This document shows, one piece after another, positions 19,310 to 28,852 of a stretch of DNA of 64,000 bases. Within the stretch, counting starts at the first letter, position 1; every line of letters starts with the position of its first letter. Source of the stretch: JAFECT01 sp963838235 (GTDB lineage Bacteria; Pseudomonadota; Alphaproteobacteria; Caulobacterales; Caulobacteraceae); the NCBI GenBank assembly GCA_963838235.1, contig CAWIQJ010000006.1, forward strand, positions 372,001 to 436,000, written 5' to 3'. Under the pieces are notes generated by a model. It was not told the DNA's origin, did no database searches, and saw nothing but the letters and a program-made list of their open reading frames with translations. The position numbers and the translations under genes are program-made.

Positions 19310-20502
19310 CGGTCCGTCCGCTCCGGCGGCCGCTCCTCGCCGATGACGATCACGCCGTCGAGGACCTTCGACCAGTCCGCATCGCGGTACTGGTGCTGGA
19401 ATAATTCCGACGGGACAACGCCGCGTTTTGCGAGCGCTTCAGCATCGATATAGACCGCTTCGTCGGGCTTTAGCGCCAGAGCTTCCAGGGCGTCGGGCGG
19501 GGGTGCGGGAATCGGACGGTTTTCCCCGGACGACCAGCGATAGCTGCCGGACGTGGCGGTGACGCCGACCGCGAAGGCGCGCGAGCCATAGGCCGCGTGC
19601 ACGTAGGCGCCGAGGTTCTGCAGGTCGCCGTCGCCATAGTTGGGAAGGTTGTGCGCGGCCTTCGCTGCGTGTGTGGTCGCGCACCAGACGATGATCTTGC
19701 TGTGCGGCGGCAGACGCTGCGCGAGCCAGCGTAGATTTTGGAACATCGAATAGTCGCGTCCCTCAAAGTTGGAGCGCGTCTCATCGAAGTCGCGCGCGAT
19801 GGCGCGCTGCAGGTTGTCGACCAGCGCGAGGTCGTCATCGCGCGACTCGGTGTTCAGCGCTCTGTCGGCCTCGATGCCGGCCCGCAGCTCCACAAGGCAT
19901 TGCCGCACCTGATCACGAACCGCCGGCGTGTGCGGGGCGTCGTCGGAATAGTCCCAGGCCGTGCGCTGGCGGATGAGGCGGTAGCAAGCCTCGCGTCGCG
20001 CCGGCGGAATTTCAGCCTCCAAATCCCTGGGCATCTGTTCGAGTGAATAGAACATGCCGCGGTTAGCGACCTGGTCGTCGATGCCACCGATTACGACGCG
20101 GCGCGCCATCACCGCTTCGGTGAGGAACGGGATCAACGGTTCGAATTCCGCATCGTGATTCCACAGCCACCCGACCGCGGACGACACCATCTGCGGCGTC
20201 ACGGCTTCGTGGGCGCGAACCCGCCGCTCGATCTCGAGGAAGTCGTAGAAGCTGCCCTCGAAGAACACCGCGTTGAAGCCGCAGCGGTCCACCAGGCGCT
20301 TCACCAGAGCGGCCTTGATCGCGACGGTTCGTCCGTCGCCGTGCGTGCTCTCGCCCAACAGAACGACGTCCTTGCGGCAGGCGTCGCGCGTCACAGCGTC
20401 GAGCGCAGCGGCCTCGGAATGTTTCGGCGCCGCGACGGCGCGATCCGGCGCCCACGCAATCGCGGCCGCGAGACAGAGCGCCGCCCAAATCGGAACCCGC
20501 AT
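19306..20502 (-). CDS. Secreted erythromycin-esterase-like protein
   Basis: The 398-residue product has a Sec signal peptide (MRVPIWAALCLAAAIAWAP then AVAA) and the EreA/ChaN-like fold signature: LLGESTHGDGRT (catalytic-type Glu and His), FFEGSFYDFLE, and IVWCATTHAAK near the C-terminus. Family members hydrolyse the macrolactone of erythromycin, but most chromosomal relatives have no shown resistance role. I chose ATG 20502, at the signal peptide and with GGAGGG 6-11 bases upstream; a longer frame to 20586 adds 28 unconserved residues. It lies opposite to the flanking operons and looks like an accessory insertion between trmB and rimP. Confidence 0.85.
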   Translation of the reverse strand: MRVPIWAALCLAAAIAWAPDRAVAAPKHSEAAALDAVTRDACRKDVVLLGESTHGDGRTVAIKAALVKRLVDRCGFNAVFFEGSFYDFLEIERRVRAHEAVTPQMVSSAVGWLWNHDAEFEPLIPFLTEAVMARRVVIGGIDDQVANRGMFYSLEQMPRDLEAEIPPARREACYRLIRQRTAWDYSDDAPHTPAVRDQVRQCLVELRAGIEADRALNTESRDDDLALVDNLQRAIARDFDETRSNFEGRDYSMFQNLRWLAQRLPPHSKIIVWCATTHAAKAAHNLPNYGDGDLQNLGAYVHAAYGSRAFAVGVTATSGSYRWSSGENRPIPAPPPDALEALALKPDEAVYIDAEALAKRGVVPSELFQHQYRDADWSKVLDGVIVIGEERPPERTDR

Positions 20503-20579
20503 CCCTGCGCCCTCCGCCACCATCCCATCCGCCCAACCGGCCGGATTTATGGCCAAGCCGGAAGGGGCGTCTTCGGGGG

Positions 20580-20608
20580 CTGACAACCCCTCCCAAAGGG
20601 CCTATATC
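20580..20608 (+). promoter_or_regulatory. Housekeeping promoter of the rimP-nusA-infB operon
   Basis: CTGACA (20580-20585), 17 bases, TATATC (20603-20608). Read with the Caulobacter consensus, the -10 CCTATATC (20601-20608) matches GCTANAWC at all specified positions but the first, and the -35/-10 spacing is allowed. Transcription would start near 20615, about 33 bases before an intrinsic terminator. Confidence 0.6.
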
Positions 20609-20647
20609 ACCTTCACATCGATCGTCTGTCCTGGATGGGACTTGCGA

Positions 20648-20677
20648 GCGGCGGCCGGAAGGCCCGCCGCTTTTTTG
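20648..20677 (+). terminator. Intrinsic terminator/attenuator in the rimP leader
   Basis: GCGGCGGCC (20648-20656), loop GGAA, GGCCCGCCGC (20661-20670; one bulged C), then TTTTTT. It lies between the promoter above and the rimP start only 16 bases later, so it must be read through for the operon to be expressed. The operon encodes NusA, itself a termination factor, which suggests autoregulation. Confidence 0.75.
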
Positions 20678-20692
20678 TTGGTTTTGGAACTC

Positions 20693-21253
20693 GTGCGAAC
20701 GAAGACCGGCGAAGACCGTAAGCTATTGGAATTGCTCGACCCTGTGGCGGAAGCCGCGGGCTACGAGATCGTCCGGCTGCGCCTCACCGGGGGCCAGCGG
20801 CGGATTCTGCAGATCATGGCCGAGGACGCTCACGGGGAAATGACCATCGAGGACTGCACCGCCCTGTCGCGGGCGGTCTCCGAAGTGCTCGAGGCGGCCG
20901 ATCCGATCACCGGCGAATATGTGCTGGAGGTCTCCACCCCCGGTATCGACCGGCCGCTGACCCGGCTGAAGGATTTCGTGGCCTACCAGGGCTTCGAGGC
21001 GCGGGTCGAACTCGACCGGCTGGCCGAGAACCGCAAGCGCTTCAAGGGCGTGCTGGCCGGCGTCGACGGCGACAACATAGGCCTCGACCTCGAAGGCGAG
21101 GAAGAGACCGTGCTCGTCCCCTTCGCCTGGATCGAAGACGCCAAACTCGTACTCACCGACGCGTTGATGGAGGCCGGCGCCAAGCGCCGCGCCGAACGCA
21201 TCGCATCCGAACAACCCCAACACACCGACCATCAAGAAGAGGAACAAGCCTGA
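20693..21253 (+). CDS. rimP: Ribosome maturation factor RimP
   Basis: RimP assists 30S subunit maturation. The 186-residue product matches the family: LLDPVAEAAGYEIVRLRL at the N-terminus, the EVSTPGIDRPLTRLKDF signature near residue 85, and a C-terminal SH3-like domain (FKGVLAGVDGDNIGL). No ATG exists before the conserved start; GTG 20693 is the best choice, leaving a very short space after the terminator. The stop overlaps nusA ATG by one base. Confidence 0.92.
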   Translation: MRTKTGEDRKLLELLDPVAEAAGYEIVRLRLTGGQRRILQIMAEDAHGEMTIEDCTALSRAVSEVLEAADPITGEYVLEVSTPGIDRPLTRLKDFVAYQGFEARVELDRLAENRKRFKGVLAGVDGDNIGLDLEGEEETVLVPFAWIEDAKLVLTDALMEAGAKRRAERIASEQPQHTDHQEEEQA

Positions 21254-22938
21254 TGGCCCTCACCGGAATCAGCGCCAACCGACTGGAGCTGCTCCAGATC
21301 GCCGACGCCGTCGCCCGCGAAAAGTCGATCGAGAAAGAGATCGTCATCGCCGCCATCGAAGAAGCGATTCAAAAGGCGGCGCGGGCGCGCTACGGCGCCG
21401 AGCACGACATCCGCGCGGTGATCGATCCGAAGACCGGCGAACTGGCGCTCACCCGCGTGGTGACGGTGGTCGACGACGAGGAAGTCATCGAAAACACCTA
21501 CGCCTTCCAGAGCCTCGCGGACTCGCTGAAGTCCGACAAGGAGGCCTTCGTCGGCAAGGAGTACGTCGAGACCCTGCCGCCGTTCGAGTTCGGCCGCGTG
21601 CAGACCCAGATGGCCCGCCAGGTGGTGACGCACAAGGTGCGCGAAGCCGAGCGCGAGCGTCAGTACGACGAGTTCAAGGATCGCTCGGGCGAGATCGTCA
21701 ACGGCGTGGTCAAGCGCGTCGAGTACGGCAACGTCATCGTCGACCTCGGCCGCGGCGAAGGCGTCATGCGCCGCGACCAGTCGATCCCGCGCGAAATCTT
21801 CAACATCGGCGACCGCATCCGCTCGTACATCTACGACGTGCGCCGCGAGACCAAGGGCCCGCAGATCATGCTGTCGCGGGCGCACCCGGGCTTCATGGCC
21901 AAGCTGTTCGCTCAGGAAGTGCCGGAAGTTTACGATGGCGTCATCGAGATCCGCGCTGTGGCCCGCGACCCGGGCTCGCGCGCCAAGATGGCGGTCTTGT
22001 CCAACGACGGTTCGATCGACCCGGTCGGCGCCTGCGTCGGCATGCGCGGCTCGCGCGTGCAGGCGGTTGTCGCCGAACTGCAGGGCGAGAAGATCGACAT
22101 CATCTCCTGGTCGCCGGACGAAGCGACCTTCATCGTCAACGGCCTGGCGCCGGCGGAAGTCTCCAAGGTGGTGCTCGACGAGGAAGACGAGCGCGTCGAA
22201 GTCGTGGTGCCCGACGAGCAGCTCTCGCTCGCCATCGGCCGCCGCGGTCAGAACGTGCGGCTCGCCTCGCAGCTGACCGGCTGGCAGATCGACATCATCA
22301 CCGAGGCCCAGGATAGCGAGCGCCGCCAGCGCGAGTTCTCCGAACGCACCTCCCTGTTCCAGGAAGCGCTCGACGTCGACGAAGTGATCGCCCAGCTCCT
22401 GGTCACCGAAGGCTTCGCCACCGTCGAGGACGTGGCCTTCGTGGAAGAGCACGAGATCGCCTCCATCGAAGGTTTCGACGAAGAGACCGCCCTGGAACTG
22501 CAGACCCGCGCCCGCGAATGGCTCGACCGCGAAGCGGCCGAACTGGACGCCAAGCGCAAGGAATTCGGCGTCGAGGACGGCGTGCTCGAAATCGAGGGCG
22601 TCACCCTGCCCATCGCCGTGGCGCTCGGCGAAGCCGGCGTGAAAACCATCGAAGACCTGGCCGACCTCGCCACCGACGAGATCCGCGGCGGCTACGACAG
22701 CGTGAACGGCGAGCGCGTTCGCACGACGGGCGTGCTGGAGAAATTCCAGCTGTCGGTCGAGGACGCCGAAATGCTGATCCTGCGCGCCCGCGTCGCGGCC
22801 GGCTGGATCGACGCCTCCGAACTCGAACCGTCGGCGCCCGAAGAAGGCGAGCTGGTCGAGGGCGAAGGCGATGCCGAAGACGGCGCGCCCGGCGGCGAAA
22901 CGCTCGGCGATTACGTTGAAGCCTCCGCGGACGCCTGA
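21253..22938 (+). CDS. nusA: Transcription termination/antitermination factor NusA
   Basis: The 561-residue protein has the NusA N-terminal RNA-polymerase-binding domain (NRLELLQIADAVAREKSIEKE), an S1 domain (GEIVNGVVKRVEYGNVIVDLG), two KH domains (DPVGACVGMRGSRVQAVVAEL; SLAIGRRGQNVRLASQLTGW), and a C-terminal acidic part with helix-hairpin-helix repeats. It modulates pausing, intrinsic termination and antitermination, and may control its own leader terminator. No defect is visible. Confidence 0.97.
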   Translation: MALTGISANRLELLQIADAVAREKSIEKEIVIAAIEEAIQKAARARYGAEHDIRAVIDPKTGELALTRVVTVVDDEEVIENTYAFQSLADSLKSDKEAFVGKEYVETLPPFEFGRVQTQMARQVVTHKVREAERERQYDEFKDRSGEIVNGVVKRVEYGNVIVDLGRGEGVMRRDQSIPREIFNIGDRIRSYIYDVRRETKGPQIMLSRAHPGFMAKLFAQEVPEVYDGVIEIRAVARDPGSRAKMAVLSNDGSIDPVGACVGMRGSRVQAVVAELQGEKIDIISWSPDEATFIVNGLAPAEVSKVVLDEEDERVEVVVPDEQLSLAIGRRGQNVRLASQLTGWQIDIITEAQDSERRQREFSERTSLFQEALDVDEVIAQLLVTEGFATVEDVAFVEEHEIASIEGFDEETALELQTRAREWLDREAAELDAKRKEFGVEDGVLEIEGVTLPIAVALGEAGVKTIEDLADLATDEIRGGYDSVNGERVRTTGVLEKFQLSVEDAEMLILRARVAAGWIDASELEPSAPEEGELVEGEGDAEDGAPGGETLGDYVEASADA

Positions 22939-22952
22939 TGAGCTAGCCCCGC

Positions 22953-23627
22953 GTGCAGAACCCCGTCGCCGACATCGGCATGACTGCAGAGGTTTCGTCC
23001 AAGGACGCGGCCGGCGAACGGCGTTGCATCGTGTCGGGCGAGGTCATGCCCAAAGAGCGCCTGCTCCGCTTTGTCGCGGCCCCGGACGCCACCGTGGCGC
23101 CCGACGTGGCGGGCAAGCTGCCCGGGCGGGGCCTCTGGGTCGAGGCGACCCGCGATGCGGTCGACACCGCCGCCCGCAAGGGCCTGTTCTCGCGCGCGGC
23201 CAAGAGCAAGCTCGATGCGGGTCTCGACCTGTCGGCCCTGGTGGAACGGCTTCTGGCCCGGCGCTGCCTTGACGGGCTTGGCCTGGCGCGGCGCGAGGGC
23301 GCCCTTGTCCAGGGCTTCGAGAAGACCCAGGTCGCCATCCGTTCCGGCAAGGCGGCGTGGCTCGTCGAGGCCCGGGACGGGTCGGCGGACGGACGCGCCA
23401 AGCTCACCCGCGCAACCCTTGCGGCGCCAAGGCCGGTCGAGGTCTGCGGCGCCTTCCAGGCCGACGAATTGGGTTTGGCCTTGGGCCTCGATAATGTGAT
23501 ACACCTCGCCCTCCTTGCGGGGCGAAGAGCCGAGCGGTGGTCGGAAGACGTCCACAGGCTCGCCGGATTTCGCCCGCTCCTCCCTGAGTGTTGGCGCGAG
23601 GATGCTCGTAACGGGCGGGGCGGCTGA
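22953..23627 (+). CDS. YlxR-family (DUF448) RNA-binding protein
   Basis: The 224-residue product has an N-terminal YlxR domain (ERRCIVSGEVMPKERLLRFV, then GKLPGRGLWVEATRD, the GRGxW signature) and a C-terminal L7Ae-like segment (LVQGFEKTQVAIRSGKAAWLVEA...). YlxR lies between nusA and infB in most bacteria and is a nucleoid- or RNA-associated factor. The start is a GTG at 22953, 14 bases after nusA; a later ATG (22980) is possible because homology begins near residue 20. Confidence 0.9.
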   Translation: MQNPVADIGMTAEVSSKDAAGERRCIVSGEVMPKERLLRFVAAPDATVAPDVAGKLPGRGLWVEATRDAVDTAARKGLFSRAAKSKLDAGLDLSALVERLLARRCLDGLGLARREGALVQGFEKTQVAIRSGKAAWLVEARDGSADGRAKLTRATLAAPRPVEVCGAFQADELGLALGLDNVIHLALLAGRRAERWSEDVHRLAGFRPLLPECWREDARNGRGG

Positions 23628-23702
23628 CGCCCTTGCCCGATTTGTTTATTGGACCCTGTGTCTGAGCCAGGCTTCGGCCTGGAGAGGAAGTAAAGCGACC
23701 GG

Positions 23703-26700
23703 ATGAGCGACGCGAACGACGAAGACGGCAAGACCCCGGCAGGCGCCCCCCCCGCGCCCGGTGGGCGCGCGCCCCTGACCCTGAAGCCGCGCGCGGCCGG
23801 TTCGGTCTCCACCGGCACGGTGCGCCAGAGCTTCAGCCACGGCCGCTCCAAGACCGTGGTGGTCGAGACCAAGCGTCGCCGCACCGACACCCCCGCGCCG
23901 GTCGCCGAGAAGCGGCCCGCCTTCGAGATCAAGCCGCGTCCGCGGCCGGAGACGCCTGCGGCCGCGTCGCCGTCCGCCGCTCGCGAGGACAAGTCCGCCG
24001 GCGGACTCTCGGCCGAAGAGATGGAGGCGCGCCGCCGCGCCATCGAATCCGCCCGCCACGAGCAGGAGCGCCGCGACGCCGAACAGGCCGAGCGCGACAG
24101 CGCGCTGAAGGCGGCCGAAGCCGATCGCGTCCGCGAGGAAAAAGCCGCCGCCAAAGTCGCCAAGGCCGCCGAGCCGATCGAAGCGCCCCTCGCCGACGCC
24201 CCCGTCGCCGAAGCGGCGCCGGAGTCTGAGCCCGAACGTGCGCCCGAACCCGTGGCCGTCGAGGCGCCGGTCGAACGGCCGGCCGCGCGCGCGACCCCGT
24301 CGGCGCGCCCGACGCTGGGCGCCCCGGTGCGCCCCGCCACCGCGCGCACCGCTTCGCCGCGCGCGCCCCGCGAGGCCGCGCCCGCCGCGCCCGCCGGTTA
24401 CGGCGCCCGCGCGCCGCGTGACGGCGCCGGCGGCGCCGGCGCCTATGGTTCGCGTCCCTCGGCCGGCGGCAGCAGTTTCGGCGGTCGCGAGGGCGGCCCG
24501 TCCGCCCGCGCTGCGAGCGGCGCCGCCGCTGCAGGCGGCGGCTACGGCACGCGCGCAGCCACGCCCGGCGAAACCGTTCGCTATTCCGCCCTGGCCCCGC
24601 GCGCGCCCGGCGCCGCCCGTCCGGGCGGCCCGCCGCGTCCCGGCGCCCGCGGCCCCGCCGGCGCCTCCGAGGCGCCCTCCGGACCCGAGGTCACCCGTCC
24701 CACCCGCGGCGCGCCGCATGCGCGGCCCGGCGGCCGTCGCGACGACGACGATCGCGGCAAGGGCGGCGGCGACGCCGGCAAGGCCGTCTCGCGCACCAAG
24801 GGCGAACCCAAGCGCCGCGAAGGCCGCCTCACCATCCAGGCCGTGGCCGGGGACGAGGACGCCGCCGAACGGATGCGCTCGCTCGCCTCGGTGCGCCGCG
24901 CCCGCGAACGCGAAAAAGAAAAGCGCAAGGGCGGCGCCCAGGAACAGCCCAAGGCGGCCCGCGAAGTGATCGTTCCCGACGTCATCACCGTGCAGGAGCT
25001 GTCCAACCGGATGGCCGTGCGCGCCGTCGACATCATCAAGTTCCTGATGCGTCAGGGCATGATGCTGAAGATCAACGACGTGATCGATTCCGACACCGCC
25101 GAACTGGTGGCGGCCGACTTCGGCCACACCGTGCGCCGCGTGTCGGAAAGCGACGTGGAAGAAGGCTTCATCGACGAGAAGGACGACGACGCCGACACCC
25201 TGCCGCGGCCGCCGGTGGTGGCGGTCATGGGTCACGTCGACCACGGCAAGACCTCGTTGCTCGATGCGCTGCGCGCCACCGACGTGGTGGCGGGTGAAGC
25301 CGGCGGCATCACCCAGCACATCGGCGCCTATCAGGTGCGCCTGGAAAACGGTCAGCGCGTCACCTTCCTCGACACCCCCGGCCACGCGGCGTTCTCGGCG
25401 ATGCGGATGCGCGGCGCCAATGTCACCGACATCGTGGTGCTGGTGGTGGCCGCCGACGACGGCGTCATGCCGCAGACCATCGAGGCGATCAATCACGCCA
25501 AGGCCGCCGGCGCGCCGATGATCGTGGCGATCAACAAGATCGACAAGCCCGACGCCGATCCGACCCGGGTGATCAACGACCTGCTGCAGCACGAGATCGT
25601 GGTGGAAAGCCTGGGCGGCGAAACCCAGGTGGTCGAAGTCTCCGCCCTGAAGAAAACCGGTCTGAGCAACCTGGTCGACGCCATCCTGGTCCAGGCCGAG
25701 GTCATGGACCTGCGCGCCAATCCGACGCGCTCGGCCGAAGGCGTGGTCATCGAGGCCAAGCTCGACAAGGGCCGCGGCCCGGTCGCCACCGTGCTGGTCA
25801 AGCGCGGCACCATGAAGCGCGGCCAGCTGGTCGTGGCCGGCTCGCACTGGGGCCGGGTGCGCGCGCTCACCAACGAGCGCGGCGAACAGGTCGAAACCGC
25901 AGGGCCGTCGGAACCGGTGGAAGTGCTCGGCCTCGACGGCGCGCCGGAGCCCGGCGATCAGCTGGCGGTGGTGGAAGACGAAGCCCGGGCGCGGGAGCTC
26001 ACCGAATACCGCGACCGCAAGCGTCGCGAACGGACCGGCGCGTCGCCCTCCGCCGGCGTGTCGCTCGCCGACATGATGTCCAAGCTGCAGGACAAGAAGC
26101 TGCGCGAGCTGCCGCTGGTCATCAAGGCCGACGTGCAGGGCTCGGCGGAAGCCATCGTCGGCTCTCTGGCCAAGTTGGCCACCGACGAGGTCCGCGCCCG
26201 GATCATCCTGTCCGGCGTGGGCGGCATCAACGAGTCCGACGTGCTGCTGGCCAAGGGCGCCGGTTCGCCGATCATCGGCTTCAACGTGCGCGCCTCGAAA
26301 CAGGCGCGCGACCTGGCCGAGCGCGAGGGCGTCGAGATCCGCTACTACGCCGTCATCTACGACGTGCTCGACGACATCAAAGGCGTGCTCTCGGGCATGC
26401 TGGCCCCGATCCAGCGCGAAACCTTCCTGGGCAACGCCGAGGTGCTCGAGGCCTTCGACATTTCCAAGGTCGGCAAGGTCGCGGGTTGTCGCGTCACCGA
26501 GGGCCTGGTCCGCCGCGGCGCCAAGGTCCGTGTGTTGCGCTCGGACGTGGTCATCCTGGAGCTCGGCACCCTGCAGACGCTGAAGCGTTTCAAGGACGAT
26601 GTGAACGAAGTTCAGGTCGGCCAGGAGTGCGGCATGAGCTTCGCCGGCTTCCAGGACATCAAAAAGGGCGATTTCATCGAATGTTTCACCGTCGAGGAAG

Positions 26701-26717
26701 TGAAGCGCTCGCTCTGA
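23703..26717 (+). CDS. infB: Translation initiation factor IF-2
   Basis: IF-2 is the GTPase that places initiator tRNA on the ribosome. The 1,004-residue protein has a long Ala/Pro/Arg/Gly-rich N-terminal region (to about residue 420) with a charged coiled segment (about 100-150), an IF2_N domain (VITVQELSNRMAVRAVDIIK), and the G domain with G1 GHVDHGKTS, G3 DTPGHAAF and G4 NKIDK. Domains II-IV follow. No frame break occurs in 3 kb of sequence, which contrasts with shorter genes nearby. rbfA, which normally follows, is displaced by 7 kb. Confidence 0.97.
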   Translation: MSDANDEDGKTPAGAPPAPGGRAPLTLKPRAAGSVSTGTVRQSFSHGRSKTVVVETKRRRTDTPAPVAEKRPAFEIKPRPRPETPAAASPSAAREDKSAGGLSAEEMEARRRAIESARHEQERRDAEQAERDSALKAAEADRVREEKAAAKVAKAAEPIEAPLADAPVAEAAPESEPERAPEPVAVEAPVERPAARATPSARPTLGAPVRPATARTASPRAPREAAPAAPAGYGARAPRDGAGGAGAYGSRPSAGGSSFGGREGGPSARAASGAAAAGGGYGTRAATPGETVRYSALAPRAPGAARPGGPPRPGARGPAGASEAPSGPEVTRPTRGAPHARPGGRRDDDDRGKGGGDAGKAVSRTKGEPKRREGRLTIQAVAGDEDAAERMRSLASVRRAREREKEKRKGGAQEQPKAAREVIVPDVITVQELSNRMAVRAVDIIKFLMRQGMMLKINDVIDSDTAELVAADFGHTVRRVSESDVEEGFIDEKDDDADTLPRPPVVAVMGHVDHGKTSLLDALRATDVVAGEAGGITQHIGAYQVRLENGQRVTFLDTPGHAAFSAMRMRGANVTDIVVLVVAADDGVMPQTIEAINHAKAAGAPMIVAINKIDKPDADPTRVINDLLQHEIVVESLGGETQVVEVSALKKTGLSNLVDAILVQAEVMDLRANPTRSAEGVVIEAKLDKGRGPVATVLVKRGTMKRGQLVVAGSHWGRVRALTNERGEQVETAGPSEPVEVLGLDGAPEPGDQLAVVEDEARARELTEYRDRKRRERTGASPSAGVSLADMMSKLQDKKLRELPLVIKADVQGSAEAIVGSLAKLATDEVRARIILSGVGGINESDVLLAKGAGSPIIGFNVRASKQARDLAEREGVEIRYYAVIYDVLDDIKGVLSGMLAPIQRETFLGNAEVLEAFDISKVGKVAGCRVTEGLVRRGAKVRVLRSDVVILELGTLQTLKRFKDDVNEVQVGQECGMSFAGFQDIKKGDFIECFTVEEVKRSL

Positions 26718-26756
26718 CGGCGACGCTTCGTTTCGCGGCGATCGATGGAGACCAGG

Positions 26757-27314
26757 ATGAAGAGAGTTCGCGTACTCGCAATCGGTGTTGTCACCGCCGC
26801 CCTCATAGCCGGCGCCGCGCACGCCAAGGAACGCTATTTCACCTACGAGCCGGATTCCGAGTCCGCGAAGCACCGCTCCGACGTCATCACCCTCACCGTG
26901 CACGAGGACATGTTCGGCCGCCGCGTGCAGAAGCTCTACCGCACCCGCGGTCAGGGCCTGACCCTCGGCAAGCCCCAGGGCGCCTTTTCCGGCGGCCAAC
27001 TGGTCAAAATGTTGAAGCAGGATGACGACGACACGCGCGGCATCCAGCTCTACGCCATCGACGTGAAGGACGGTCAGGGCTTCGCCTACGGCGCCTGCAA
27101 GGGCGCCGACCGCGCCTGGCTGGCCATGACCCCGGTCCGCCCCGACCACGACCTGACCATCTACGTCCTGAAGCGCGACCCCGCGACCAAGGGCCCGGCG
27201 ATCTGCGAGACGCTGCAGTACCGCTGGCGCGCGGAATGGCAGCTCCCGCGCACGCCGAACGAGGCCAAGGCCGTCGGCCAGGAAGACGACGGCGCCCCCA
27301 GCGACCCGCGGTAG
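26757..27314 (+). CDS. Secreted hypothetical protein, 185 residues
   Basis: A Sec signal peptide (MKRVRVLAIGVVTAALIAGAAHA, cut before KERYF) precedes a roughly 160-residue periplasmic domain with LYRTRGQGLTLGKPQGAFSGGQL and two cysteines late in the chain (GACKGAD; AICETLQY), possibly a disulfide pair. I do not recognise the family. ATG 26757 is chosen because GGAG lies six bases upstream; ATG 26745 adds four residues. It begins 40 bases after infB and opens the accessory block. Confidence 0.7.
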   Translation: MKRVRVLAIGVVTAALIAGAAHAKERYFTYEPDSESAKHRSDVITLTVHEDMFGRRVQKLYRTRGQGLTLGKPQGAFSGGQLVKMLKQDDDDTRGIQLYAIDVKDGQGFAYGACKGADRAWLAMTPVRPDHDLTIYVLKRDPATKGPAICETLQYRWRAEWQLPRTPNEAKAVGQEDDGAPSDPR

Positions 27315-27379
27315 TTTCGCCCGCTAGTCGGCCCGATTGCGCCCGGCTAAGGTTTCGTCGCTCGCGAGGGACCCGTTGC

Positions 27380-28834
27380 ATGATCCGCTTTGTATTTTCC
27401 GCCGCCTTGCTGCTTGCGGCGGCGCTGCCCATGGCCGCCCAGGCGGCCGATCCAGGGCTGTCGCCGGCCGACCAGACCGCCATCGACAAGGCCGTGGCGG
27501 GCGTGTTGTCGCGCACCGGCGTGCCCTCGGCCTCCATCGCCGTCGTGAAGGATGGTCGCGTGGCCTATGTGAAGGCCTACGGCGAGGGCCGGCTCGATCC
27601 CGCGACCCCGGCCAGTCCCGAGATGCGCTACGGCATCGGCTCCATCTCCAAACAGTTCACCGCGACTGCGATCCTGATGCTGGCAGATGAGGGCAAGCTC
27701 TCGCTCGACGATCCGGTCGGCAAGTACGTGCCGCGCTTGACCTCCGGCGACAAGGTCACCATCCGCCAGGTGCTCAGCCACACCTCGGGCTACCGCGACT
27801 ACTGGCCCCAGGATTATGTGATGGAAGAGATGCTCCATCCGACCACGGCCGATCACATCCTCGACAAATGGGCTCGGACGCCGCTCGACTTCAAACCGGG
27901 CGACCAGTGGCAGTACTCCAACACCGGCTACACCATCGCGGGCCTGATCGTGGAGAAGGTCTCCGGCGAGCCGCTCATGCAATTCCTCAGTGAGCGGATA
28001 TTCACCCCGCTGCACATGACCGGGGCCACCGAGGTCGACACCAAACCGCTCGGGCCGACGGACGCCCAGGGCTATATGCGCTATGCGCTGGGCCCGCTGC
28101 ACCCCGCGCCGAAGGAGGCGCCCGGCTGGCTGTTCGCCATGGGCGGCCTGGCCATGCGCGCCCAGGATCTGGCGCTCTGGGACATCGGCCAGATCGATCG
28201 GACGCGGCTCAAACCCGCGTCCTACGCGGCCCAGCGGACCTCGGTGAAACTGAACGACGGCAAGGATTCCGAGTACGGGCTCGGCGAGTTCATCCGCATC
28301 AGCGGCAAGCGCACCCTGCTGCAGCACGGCGGCGAAATTTCCGGCTTCCTGTCCGACAACCGCGTCTTCCCCGACGACAGGGCCGCTGTGGTGGTGCTGA
28401 CCAACGCGGACTTCGGCGGCGCCCAGACCGCCATCGGCGCGGCGATCAGCGACATCCTGTTCCCGGCGCCCCCGACCCCCCAGGTCTCGGCGCCCGCCGC
28501 CGCCAAGCCGGCGTCCGCGGCTAACCCGGACGCGGCGAAACAGACCCAGGTCGCGCACGCCATCTTCGACGGCCTGCGCGCCGGCCACATCGATCGGGCG
28601 CAGTTCACGCCGAACGGCAACGCCTATTTCTCCGACGAGGCGCTGCACGATTTCGCGGCCAGCATCGGCGCGCTGGGCGACCCATCGGACTTCGGCCAGC
28701 GCGCCTTCTCGCTGCGCGGCGGCATGACATCGGAGGTGTACCGCGTGACCTATCCGACCCGGACGCTCACCATCATCATGCGGGCCTATCCCGACGGAAA
28801 GGTCGAGCAGTTCCTGGTGCAGCCGGCGAGCTGA
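27380..28834 (+). CDS. Secreted serine hydrolase, beta-lactamase/class C (AmpC-like) family
   Basis: The 484-residue product has a signal peptide (MIRFVFSAALLLAAALPMA, cut after AQA) and the penicillin-binding-protein-like fold: SISK at residues 88-91 (S-x-x-K), YSN at 179-181 (Y-x-N), and HGGEISGF (H-x-G in place of KTG). This fits beta-lactamase-family esterases and peptidases rather than true cephalosporinases. An Ala/Pro linker near residues 365-395 separates a C-terminal domain of about 90 residues. Substrate is unknown. The start ATG 27380 precedes a clear signal peptide. Confidence 0.88.
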   Translation: MIRFVFSAALLLAAALPMAAQAADPGLSPADQTAIDKAVAGVLSRTGVPSASIAVVKDGRVAYVKAYGEGRLDPATPASPEMRYGIGSISKQFTATAILMLADEGKLSLDDPVGKYVPRLTSGDKVTIRQVLSHTSGYRDYWPQDYVMEEMLHPTTADHILDKWARTPLDFKPGDQWQYSNTGYTIAGLIVEKVSGEPLMQFLSERIFTPLHMTGATEVDTKPLGPTDAQGYMRYALGPLHPAPKEAPGWLFAMGGLAMRAQDLALWDIGQIDRTRLKPASYAAQRTSVKLNDGKDSEYGLGEFIRISGKRTLLQHGGEISGFLSDNRVFPDDRAAVVVLTNADFGGAQTAIGAAISDILFPAPPTPQVSAPAAAKPASAANPDAAKQTQVAHAIFDGLRAGHIDRAQFTPNGNAYFSDEALHDFAASIGALGDPSDFGQRAFSLRGGMTSEVYRVTYPTRTLTIIMRAYPDGKVEQFLVQPAS

Positions 28835-28852
28835 TCGATGATGGGGGGCGTC

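Noticed and set aside
23646..27149. Very long open frame on the minus strand opposite infB
   Set aside because: GC-rich coding DNA leaves stops rare on the opposite strand; the sense strand encodes a complete IF-2 with all GTPase motifs, and the antisense product is low-complexity His/Gly/Ala/Arg sequence.
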